DNA of 57,502 nt from JAMOBE01 sp039908285 (GTDB lineage: Bacteria; Pseudomonadota; Alphaproteobacteria; Rhodospirillales; Rhodospirillaceae). This document shows, piece by piece, positions 51,294 through 57,502 of this stretch. A program made the translations under genes and the position numbers. The notes below the pieces were generated by a model. The model saw only the letters and a program-made list of their open reading frames with translations, made no database searches and had not been told where the DNA came from. Within the stretch, counting starts at the first letter, position 1. Each line of letters opens with the position of its first letter. The DNA is taken from NCBI GenBank assembly GCA_039908285.1, contig JAMOBE010000017.1, positions 1-57,502 of the forward strand, read 5' to 3'.

Positions 51294-51980
51294 TTGGCCA
51301 TTGATCCCTCCGATCCCCATCAGGATGCCCTGTTCCGCGAGGTCGATGAAGACCTGCGCCATGAACAGATGGAGCGTCTGTGGAAGAAGTATGGCAACGT
51401 CGCCATCGGCATCGCCGTCATGATCGTCATGATCGTCGGCGGCCGGGAAGCCTGGACCACCTGGCAGGCCAACCGCCTGGCCGACGAAGCCATGCGCTAT
51501 GGCACCGCCGTCGCCATGATCGATGCGGGCGTGAAGGAGCCGGCGGCGCAGGCCCTGGTCACCCTGGCGGAGGAGGCCGGCGCCACCTATCGCACCCTGG
51601 CCACCCTGCGCCGCGGCGATTTCCTGGCCGACGTCGGCGACAGGGCGGGCGCCATCGCCGCCTGGCGGATGGTCGCGGCGGACCAGGCCGCCGACCAGGC
51701 CTACCGCGACGCCGCGGCGGTTCTGGTCGCCATGCATGGCCTGGACGACGCCGACCCGCGACAGATCGAGACGACGCTGATGCCGCTCACGGCGGCGGGG
51801 AACCCCTATCGCTTCACCGCCCTCGAACTCAGCGCCCTGGCGGCGATGAGGGCCGGCGACGACGCGCGGGCGCGGGAGGTCCTGACCCGACTCGCCGACG
51901 ATCCCGAGACTCCTCCTGGCGTGCGCGCCCGTGCCGCCGAAATGCTGAGCCAGGCGCGTTCCTCCCTGTCCAAGGGGTAA
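51294..51980 (+). CDS. YfgM-like membrane-anchored tetratricopeptide protein
   Basis: A 228-residue protein with one N-terminal transmembrane segment (NVAIGIAVMIVMIVGGREAW, about residues 34-53) after a short charged leader, and a periplasmic helical TPR-like domain. It resembles YfgM, which binds the SecYEG translocon and periplasmic chaperones. TTG start at 51294 is supported by ACGGAGCG upstream. Position before bamB and der matches the conserved yfgM-bamB-der order. Confidence 0.88.
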   Translation: MAIDPSDPHQDALFREVDEDLRHEQMERLWKKYGNVAIGIAVMIVMIVGGREAWTTWQANRLADEAMRYGTAVAMIDAGVKEPAAQALVTLAEEAGATYRTLATLRRGDFLADVGDRAGAIAAWRMVAADQAADQAYRDAAAVLVAMHGLDDADPRQIETTLMPLTAAGNPYRFTALELSALAAMRAGDDARAREVLTRLADDPETPPGVRARAAEMLSQARSSLSKG

Positions 51981-51984
51981 TGGC

Positions 51985-53343
51985 ATGGTGTCCACGAGCC
52001 GCGACGTTCTTCTCCGTCTCCTTGGGCTCTCCATGGTCGCCGTGGCGCTCGGTGCCTGCGAGGGCACCTGGCTTGGCGTCAACAACGACCCGCCGCTGGT
52101 GGGACAGCGCATCTCGGTATTGGCGACCGAGCACAAGCTCAAGCCGTCGGCCGAACTTCAGGGCAAGATTCAACTGCCGAAGCCCCGCCGCAACGCCGAC
52201 TGGCCGCAGGCCGGGGGCTTTCCGCCCCACGCCATGCACCACATCGACCTCGGGGCGTCGGTCAGCAAGCTCTGGCTCGGCAACGCCGGCGTCGGCGCGG
52301 TGTCGCGCGACCGGCTGCTGTCGAGCCCGATCATCGGTGGCGGACGCGCCTTCGTCATGGACGGCGAGGCGACCGTCATCGCCTTCGACGCCAAGACCGG
52401 CTGGCGCCAATGGGTGCGGGAGCTATCCACCGACGAGGACCGGGGCGCCTCGCTGAAAAGCGGCGGCATCGCCTTCGACGACGGGCGCATCTATGCCACC
52501 ACCGGCTTTGGCCAGGTGATCGCCCTCAGGGCGGAGGACGGCGAGGAGGTATGGCGCCGTTCCCTGTGGGCGCCGTTGCGGGCCGCGCCGACGGTCAGCG
52601 GCGACCGGGTGTTCGTCGTCACCAAGGACAACGAACTCCGTGTGCTGTCCACCACCGATGGCCGCGAGCTGTGGACTCACACCGGCATCCAGGAGGTGGC
52701 GAGCCTCCTCGGCAGCCCGAGCCCGGCCGTGGACTCCGGCGTGGTGGTGGTTGGCTACTCCTCCGGCGAGCTGTTCGCCCTGCGGGTGGAGAACGGCGGC
52801 GTGCTGTGGTCGGACTCCCTGACGACGGTGCGGCGCAGCGATCCCCTCTCCAACATGTCCGACATCCGGGGACGCCCGGTGATCGACCGTGGACGGGTCT
52901 ATTCCATCAGCCACAGCGGCATCATGGTGGCCATCGACCTGCGCACCGGGCAGCGCCTGTGGGAACTGGAGGCCGGCGGCACCGACCAGCCCTGGGTCGC
53001 CGGCGACTTCCTCTTCGTCATCGGCAACGAGTCCGAGATCATCGCCGTCGAGGCCAAGACCGGCCAGGTTGCCTGGATCTCCCAGCTTCCCAAGTGGGAG
53101 GACGAGGAGGACCACGAGGGACGCATCCAATGGACCGGTCCCGTGCTGGCCGGCGACCGCCTGATCGCCACGGGGTCCCATGGACGGGTCTATTCCCTGT
53201 CGCCCTATACCGGGGAAATTCTTGGCACGGAAGAGATGCCGGACGGGGTGTCCATGGCCCCGATCGTCGCCGACGGCATGCTCTATTTCCTGACCAACAA
53301 TGGTCAGCTTGTCGCCTATGGTACCGTCGAGCCTGATCGCTGA
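51985..53343 (+). CDS. bamB: Outer membrane protein assembly factor BamB
   Basis: A 452-residue lipoprotein. A lipobox LGAC lies near residue 24. A PQQ-type beta-propeller with repeated aspects follows (AFDAKTGWRQW, ALRAEDGEEVW, VLSTTDGRELW, ALRVENGGVLW, IDLRTGQRLW, VEAKTGQVAW). BamB scaffolds the BAM complex at the periplasmic face of the outer membrane. It starts 4 nt after the yfgM-like stop. Its 3' end is one arm of a hairpin with the tandem repeat after the stop. Confidence 0.94.
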   Translation: MVSTSRDVLLRLLGLSMVAVALGACEGTWLGVNNDPPLVGQRISVLATEHKLKPSAELQGKIQLPKPRRNADWPQAGGFPPHAMHHIDLGASVSKLWLGNAGVGAVSRDRLLSSPIIGGGRAFVMDGEATVIAFDAKTGWRQWVRELSTDEDRGASLKSGGIAFDDGRIYATTGFGQVIALRAEDGEEVWRRSLWAPLRAAPTVSGDRVFVVTKDNELRVLSTTDGRELWTHTGIQEVASLLGSPSPAVDSGVVVVGYSSGELFALRVENGGVLWSDSLTTVRRSDPLSNMSDIRGRPVIDRGRVYSISHSGIMVAIDLRTGQRLWELEAGGTDQPWVAGDFLFVIGNESEIIAVEAKTGQVAWISQLPKWEDEEDHEGRIQWTGPVLAGDRLIATGSHGRVYSLSPYTGEILGTEEMPDGVSMAPIVADGMLYFLTNNGQLVAYGTVEPDR

Positions 53344-53350
53344 CACATGC

Positions 53351-53410
53351 GCTCGACGGTATGGCGCTCGACGGTATGGCGCTCGACGATATGGCGCTCG
53401 ACGGTATGAC
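53351..53410 (+). repeat. 15-bp tandem repeat between bamB and der
   Basis: Four copies of a 15-bp unit (GCTCGACGGTATGGC) at 53351-53365, 53366-53380, 53381-53395 and 53396-53410, two of them with a single base change. Each contains GCTCGACGGTA or a near match, which is complementary to 53322-53332 in the bamB 3' coding end. The repeat is in frame with der and would encode GARRY repeats if translated from an upstream start. Confidence 0.9.
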
Positions 53411-53437
53411 CAGGCGGATTTCTGGAGCATCGATCTC

Positions 53438-54826
53438 ATGACCCTGCTGGTGGCCATCGTCGGCCGGCCCAACGTCGGCAAGTCGACCCTGTTCAACCGG
53501 CTTGCGGGACGGCGGCTCGCCATCGTCCACGACCTGCCGGGGGTCACCCGCGACCGCCGCGAGGCCCCGGCCAGCCTGGGCGGCATCGACTTCTCCATCA
53601 TCGACACCGCCGGCCTGGACGAGGCCCTGCCCGACAGCCTGGAAGCCCGCATGCGCGCCCAGACCGAGCTGGCCGTCAATGAGGCCGACGTGGTCCTGAT
53701 GCTGATCGACGCCCGCGCCGGGGTGACGCCCCTTGACCGCCACTTCGCCGCCGGCCTGCGCCGGGGACGGACGCCGGTGATCCTGGTCGCCAACAAGTGC
53801 GAGGGGCGGGAGGCGACCCAGGGGCTGTACGAGTGCTATTCCCTGGGGCTCGGCGATCCGGTGCCGATCTCGGCCGAGCACAACGAGGGCATGGCCGGCC
53901 TGGTGGAGGCACTCCTTCCCTACGCCGAGGCCGCCGAGGCCTCGCTACCGGCCGACGCCTGGGAGGGCGGGGAGGGAGAAGAAAAAGGGGACGAAAAGGA
54001 GGAGGATGGCGGGGCGCCGATGCAGCTCGCCATCGTCGGCCGGCCCAACGTCGGCAAGTCGACCCTGGTCAACCGGCTGCTCGGGGAAGAGCGCATGCTG
54101 ACCGGACCGGAGGCCGGCATCACCCGCGACGCCATCACCACGCCGTGGGAGTACCGGGGACGGCGCATCCGCCTCGTGGACACCGCCGGCATTCGCCGCC
54201 GTTCGCGGGTGGTCACCTCGCTGGAGCGGCTGTCGGTGGCCGATTCGCTCCACGCCGTCGACCTTGCCCAGGTGGTGGTGCTGGTGCTCGACGCCAACGC
54301 GGTGCTGGACAAGCAGGACCTCACCATCGCCCGCAAGGTGGTGGACGAGGGCCGCGCCCTGGTGGTGGCCGTCAACAAGTGGGACGTGGCGGAGGACCGC
54401 GCCGCCGCCCTGGAGCGATTGAACGACCGCCTCGCCACCTCGCTGCCCCAGGTGCAGGGGGTGCCGACCGTGACCCTCTCGGCCCTGACCGGCCAGGGGA
54501 TGGACCGGCTGATGGGCGAGGTGCTGAAGATCCACGACCTGTGGAAGCGCCGCATCCCGACGGCCGCCCTCAACCGCTGGCTCGAGTCGGTGCTGAGCCA
54601 CCACCCCCCGCCCATGGGCCGCCACGGCCGCCGCATCCGCCTGCGCTACATGACCCAGATCAAGTCCCGGCCCCCCACCTTCGTGATCTTCACCAGCCTG
54701 CCCGAGGACCTGCCGGACTCCTATGTGCGCTACATGATGAACGGCATCCGCAAAGACTTCGACCTGCCCGGTGTCCCCCTCCGCCTGCACCTGCGCGGGC
54801 ACGACAATCCGTACCATGAGAAGTGA
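53438..54826 (+). CDS. der: Ribosome-assembly GTPase Der (EngA)
   Basis: A 462-residue protein with two tandem GTPase domains and a C-terminal KH-like domain. Domain 1 has GRPNVGKSTLFNRL, DTAGL and NKCE; domain 2 has GRPNVGKSTLVNRL, DTAGI and NKWD. A charged Glu/Gly-rich linker (GEGEEKGDEKEEDGG) separates them. It acts in 50S ribosomal subunit maturation. ATG 53438 has TGGAG 12 nt upstream, at the far end of the usual range. It follows the bamB tandem repeat. Confidence 0.96.
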   Translation: MTLLVAIVGRPNVGKSTLFNRLAGRRLAIVHDLPGVTRDRREAPASLGGIDFSIIDTAGLDEALPDSLEARMRAQTELAVNEADVVLMLIDARAGVTPLDRHFAAGLRRGRTPVILVANKCEGREATQGLYECYSLGLGDPVPISAEHNEGMAGLVEALLPYAEAAEASLPADAWEGGEGEEKGDEKEEDGGAPMQLAIVGRPNVGKSTLVNRLLGEERMLTGPEAGITRDAITTPWEYRGRRIRLVDTAGIRRRSRVVTSLERLSVADSLHAVDLAQVVVLVLDANAVLDKQDLTIARKVVDEGRALVVAVNKWDVAEDRAAALERLNDRLATSLPQVQGVPTVTLSALTGQGMDRLMGEVLKIHDLWKRRIPTAALNRWLESVLSHHPPPMGRHGRRIRLRYMTQIKSRPPTFVIFTSLPEDLPDSYVRYMMNGIRKDFDLPGVPLRLHLRGHDNPYHEK

Positions 54827-55012
54827 GACCCAGGGATCCCCTCATTTTCATGGCGGACCCCCCTGGGGGCGCCGGAACGACTCCCCCGCCTGACGTCGCG
54901 ACGCGACGATGCCGGAGCCGCCGCCGGCCGTTTGCTGCACTGCGGCTGTGTTTGGACTCATGGCAGAGTGTGGGTAAACCGATTGATCGCGTTGCCATTC
55001 CTATTTTTCTTC

Positions 55013-55041
55013 TTGCATAGCGGACGGCGGGGGACTATATT
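55013..55041 (+). promoter_or_regulatory. Strong sigma-70-type promoter for a small RNA
   Basis: TTGCAT (55013-55018), a 17-bp spacer and TATATT (55036-55041) form a near-consensus promoter in the otherwise gene-free interval 54827-55317. Transcription would begin at about 55048. Confidence 0.75.
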
Positions 55042-55047
55042 TTGCGG

Positions 55048-55153
55048 TGCAGCAGGGGGGCGGTTGCAGTGTCAGCGGCCTACCTGCCTGTGTTTCTTGG
55101 ACGTTTCCTCCCTAGACTTGAGCCGCTGGGGCGACCCAGCGGCTCCTCTTTTT
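55048..55153 (+). ncRNA. Putative small RNA, MmgR/suhB (alpha-r8)-like
   Basis: A transcript of about 105 nt is predicted between the promoter at 55013-55041 and the terminator at 55120-55153. It contains a single-stranded C-rich stretch (TTTCCTCCC) followed by TAGACTTGAGCCGC, and the terminator stem. I believe this resembles the alphaproteobacterial MmgR/suhB sRNA family, whose members have an unpaired C-rich motif before the terminator; this match is from memory and not checked. A role by base-pairing with ribosome binding sites is plausible. The length and ends are estimates. Confidence 0.6.
55120..55153 (+). terminator. Intrinsic terminator of the small RNA
   Basis: A perfect 11-bp stem GAGCCGCTGGG (55120-55130) with CCCAGCGGCTC (55135-55145), loop GCGA, is followed by CTC and a run of six T. 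This is a textbook rho-independent terminator. Confidence 0.85.
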
Positions 55154-55317
55154 TCGGCGGAGGGCCCTGCCGGGCCGGTGCGCGCGCGCCGCGTTGCCTT
55201 TGGCGTGGGAATTGCGTATACCCACATAAGGTCTGGCCACAAGGTCTGGCATTTTCATTTTCGGGACGGCCCGCAAGCCCGCGTCCCTGTGAGAAATGCG
55301 GGCTAGGAAAGATGGGG

Positions 55318-56646
55318 ATGCGCCGCAAGGCAGCCTGGTTGATTTTCCTTGTTCTGGGACTCCAGGTGCTGACGGGGTGCAGCGACCTGAGCATCGGTCG
55401 TGTCTTTCGCGCCGATGGCAATGTGCTCGATCCGGTCCTGCTGCAGCGGGCGTCTCTGGTGGCGGTGGACCCCGGCACGCCGCTGAGCAGCCGGGGGGCC
55501 GTCAGCGCCACCCTGCAGAAGCTGGGCTACAACGTCAGCTTCGCCTTTCCCGATCGTTCGGCGGCGCGGGAAATGAAGAACGCTCTCGCACTCTCGTGTC
55601 GGGATCTCGGCGTCACGCGGCGGGGGGGCGGCAATACCGCGACCGTGCAGTGCCGGATTTACGCCCTGTCGGACAATACGCCGGTGTACCACGGCGAGGG
55701 CGAGTACATGGACCGCTGCCTGGGCTGTACCGTCGCCGGCACCATCGTCCGCGAGGACTGGGAGGGGGCTACGCGCGCCGCCCTGGCCAAGCTGCCCCGG
55801 GCCGGCACCCTCGCGCCCCCCCCTGGCGCCCCCCCCTCTGGGCCGGTGCTGGCCGAGGAACCGCCCGAGCCGCCCGACCCCAACCGCATCCGCGGCGTCG
55901 TCCGGCCGCGGGCGGTGGCCCTGGTGGTGGGGGTGGAGGACTACCGGCGGGTGCCCCGGGCCGATTATGCCGCCAACGACGCCCGCCGCTTCCAGGAGTT
56001 CGCCCGCACCACCCTTGGCATCACGCGGGTCAAGCTGCTGGAGGGGGCCGAGACCGACCGCACCTCGCTCCTGCGGGCGCTGCGCCTGTGGGCGAAGGGG
56101 GAGATCACCCCGGGCGAGTCCGACGTCACCGTGTTCTTCGCCGGCCACGGCCTGTCCACCCCCGACGGCAGCCAGCTCTACCTGCTGCCGAGCGACGGCG
56201 CCCCCGACATGCTGGCGGAGACGGCCCTGCGCCGCAGCGACATCATCTCGGCGCTGGCCGCCGCCGGAGCCCGGTCCATCACCCTGTTCCTCGACACCTG
56301 CTATTCCGGCCAGGTGCGCAACGGCGAGACCCTGCTGGCCGGCCTGCGCCCCGTCCTCGTCCGCGCCCGGGTCGAGGAGCAGGCGCCCGAAGGCGTCACC
56401 GTCCTGTCCGCCGCCGCCGCCGACCAGCTCTCCGGCGCCTTTCCGGAGCAGAAGCACGGGCTGTTCAGCTACTTCCTCATGCAGGGGCTTTCGGGAAAGG
56501 CCGACCGCAACGGCGACCGGCGCATCACCACCGGCGAGCTGCACGCCTATGTGGTGGAGGCGGTGTCGCGCCAGGCCGCCCGCCAGGGCCGCACCCAGGA
56601 GCCGCAACTCCAGGGCGACCCCGAGCGGGTCCTGGTCCAATGGTGA
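55318..56646 (+). CDS. Caspase-like (peptidase C14) lipoprotein
   Basis: A 442-residue lipoprotein. A lipobox Cys21 (QVLTGC) follows a hydrophobic signal. Residues about 30-160 form an unrecognised domain with several Cys. A Pro-rich linker (about 165-190) leads to a caspase-fold domain from about 197 with catalytic His277 (FFAGHGLS) and Cys328 (FLDTCYSG). The domain is probably active as a cysteine protease, placed in the periplasm on a membrane anchor. ATG 55318 has AGGA at a suitable distance (an ATG at 55312 adds two residues). Overlaps the DUF4384 gene by 7 nt. Confidence 0.85.
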   Translation: MRRKAAWLIFLVLGLQVLTGCSDLSIGRVFRADGNVLDPVLLQRASLVAVDPGTPLSSRGAVSATLQKLGYNVSFAFPDRSAAREMKNALALSCRDLGVTRRGGGNTATVQCRIYALSDNTPVYHGEGEYMDRCLGCTVAGTIVREDWEGATRAALAKLPRAGTLAPPPGAPPSGPVLAEEPPEPPDPNRIRGVVRPRAVALVVGVEDYRRVPRADYAANDARRFQEFARTTLGITRVKLLEGAETDRTSLLRALRLWAKGEITPGESDVTVFFAGHGLSTPDGSQLYLLPSDGAPDMLAETALRRSDIISALAAAGARSITLFLDTCYSGQVRNGETLLAGLRPVLVRARVEEQAPEGVTVLSAAAADQLSGAFPEQKHGLFSYFLMQGLSGKADRNGDRRITTGELHAYVVEAVSRQAARQGRTQEPQLQGDPERVLVQW

Positions 56647-57437
56647 GGCGGCGCGCCCTGGCCGCTGCCGCTGCCGCCGCTGCTACCGTCGCTTTCCTGG
56701 CCGTGGGGACGGCGTGGGCCGAGTGGCTGCCGGGCCGGGGCGAGCAGGTCTTCGGACCCGAGGTCCCGGAGGCCGAGGCCTGCCGCGCCGCCGAGGGCCG
56801 GGCGCTGGAGACCCTGCTGCGCGAGGCCGGCGGCGAGCGCGTCGGCGCCGAGCAGATGATGCTCTGCCAGGGGGACGACGGCGACTGCGCCATCGACCGC
56901 CATGTGTGGAGTACCGTGGACGGCGAGATCGCCGGTGTCCGCGACCGCCGCGCCGCCACCGCTCCGGCGGCCGAGGGCCTGCGCCGCTGCACCGTCAGCC
57001 TGGAGGCCGACGTGGTCGTCGCCGGCCCCCGGGATCCGGCCTTCGACGTCGGGGTGGACGTGAACCGCACCATCTTCCGCGACGGCGAAAGCCTGACCCT
57101 GAGGCTGTCGCCGTCCCAGCCGCTTTACGTCGCCGTGTTCCAGTGGCGCGGCGAGGAGGTGGTGCGCCTGTTCCCCAACGCCTTCGACCGCGACCCGCGC
57201 TTCGAGACCCAGGGGATCCTGCCGCGCAGCCAGGCCTATGACTTCGCCGTGGTTTTCCCCGATGGCCAGCCGGCTGGGCGGCGGATGGTGGAGGAGTTTC
57301 TGCTGGTGGTCGCCACCGCCGAACCGGTGTCCTTCCGCGAGACCTACGCCATCGACGAGTTCCGCGCCCGCCTGCTGGAACTGCCCCGCCAGCGGAGTCG
57401 CACGGTCAAGCGTGTCTACGGCGTGGTGCGGCGATGA
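56640..57437 (+). CDS. Secreted DUF4384 protein paired with the caspase-like lipoprotein
   Basis: A 265-residue protein with an Ala-rich signal peptide (cleavage near AWAEW). The mature C-terminal half fits DUF4384: NRTIFRDGESLTLRLSPSQ, YVAVFQWRGEEVVRLFPNAFD and EEFLLVVATAEPV. The N-terminal half (residues about 30-130) has four cysteines. DUF4384 is often found in or next to caspase and kinase proteins. ATG 56640 is used here (GTG 56643 is also possible). The overlapping arrangement means the two genes are coupled and likely act together. Confidence 0.82.
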   Translation: MVRRRALAAAAAAAATVAFLAVGTAWAEWLPGRGEQVFGPEVPEAEACRAAEGRALETLLREAGGERVGAEQMMLCQGDDGDCAIDRHVWSTVDGEIAGVRDRRAATAPAAEGLRRCTVSLEADVVVAGPRDPAFDVGVDVNRTIFRDGESLTLRLSPSQPLYVAVFQWRGEEVVRLFPNAFDRDPRFETQGILPRSQAYDFAVVFPDGQPAGRRMVEEFLLVVATAEPVSFRETYAIDEFRARLLELPRQRSRTVKRVYGVVRR

Positions 57438-57439
57438 CA

Positions 57440-57502
57440 GGGCAATCGGGTGAACCGATCAAAAGCCCTCTCCCCCCCCTTCAGGGGGGAGAGGGTTGGG
57501 TG
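57440..57502 (+). repeat. REP/BIME-like repeat, copy R4 (cut by the window end)
   Basis: The final 63 bases match 30718-30783: GGCAATCGGGTGAA, AAAAGCCCTCTCC and the hairpin with GGGGGGAGAGGGTTGGGTG, with only a few differences. It begins 3 nt after the DUF4384 stop and continues past the window. Confidence 0.8.

Noticed and set aside
53351..53410. Possible CRISPR-like array
   Set aside because: The units are 15 bp in direct tandem with no spacers and no cas genes nearby.
54827..55012. Coding frames between der and the small RNA
   Set aside because: Short, without ribosome binding site or recognisable motifs.

Overview
The window is a GC-rich, gene-dense chromosomal segment of a Gram-negative alphaproteobacterium, most likely Rhodospirillales and Magnetospirillum-like. 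This is an inference from gene content and order: a complete lipid A/Kdo block, dapD-dapE, yfgM-bamB-der, an alphaproteobacterial-type IscR and an rsmI-yraN-lpoA block. No rRNA, tRNA, CRISPR array or transposase was seen.

Layout. (1) 0.2-9.8 kb holds the dissimilatory APS module. aprBA lies on the minus strand, divergent from a MazG-like gene, sat, and qmoA-qmoB-hdrC-hdrB. The HdrBC-type partner pair replaces the membrane QmoC, so electron exchange with AMP/sulfite/APS is probably coupled to a soluble heterodisulfide-reductase-like unit. In this lineage the pathway probably runs oxidatively (sulfite to APS to sulfate plus ATP). (2) 9.8-24.3 kb is mostly housekeeping: thioredoxin, an aminotransferase, an EF-G-like GTPase, UbiK, YraN, RsmI and an LpoA-like lipoprotein. 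It also carries two accessory glycosyltransferases, a SWIM/SNF2 helicase and an alpha/beta hydrolase. (3) 24.5-30.6 kb starts with cysE-iscR-iscS. It then hits an apparent rearrangement scar where iscS runs tail-to-tail into an orphan maltokinase domain, followed by another glycosyltransferase and a peroxiredoxin. (4) 31-41 kb is a periplasmic redox-sensing region. A minus-strand operon with almost no gaps encodes two tandem diguanylate cyclases with c-type heme motifs in their periplasmic sensor domains, a cupredoxin-like protein, a polytopic membrane protein, a dienelactone-hydrolase-like protein and a diheme cytochrome c. A divergent pair encodes a copper-type cupredoxin and an ethylbenzene-dehydrogenase-gamma-like heme protein. 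(5) 41-47 kb is lipid A biosynthesis and export: lpxL-like, lpxK, waaA, a DUF374 acyltransferase and msbA. (6) 47-57.5 kb has an unrecognised two-gene AT-richer cassette, an HDAC-family deacetylase, dapE-dapD, yfgM-bamB-der, a probable small RNA with a near-consensus promoter and an intrinsic terminator, and a caspase-like lipoprotein paired with a DUF4384 protein.

The intergenic DNA is unusually rich in palindromic repeats. One REP/BIME-like family recurs at about 23.5, 30.8, 35.3 and 57.4 kb. A second family (GAGGGGCC...GGCCCCTC palindromes) recurs near 10.3 and 30.0 kb. A 191-bp MITE-like inverted repeat lies inside a REP unit and forms the 5' end of a membrane-protein gene. The most novel-looking items are the heme-c diguanylate cyclase operon, the nested MITE/REP, the iscS-maltokinase junction, the bamB-der tandem repeat and the caspase/DUF4384 pair.
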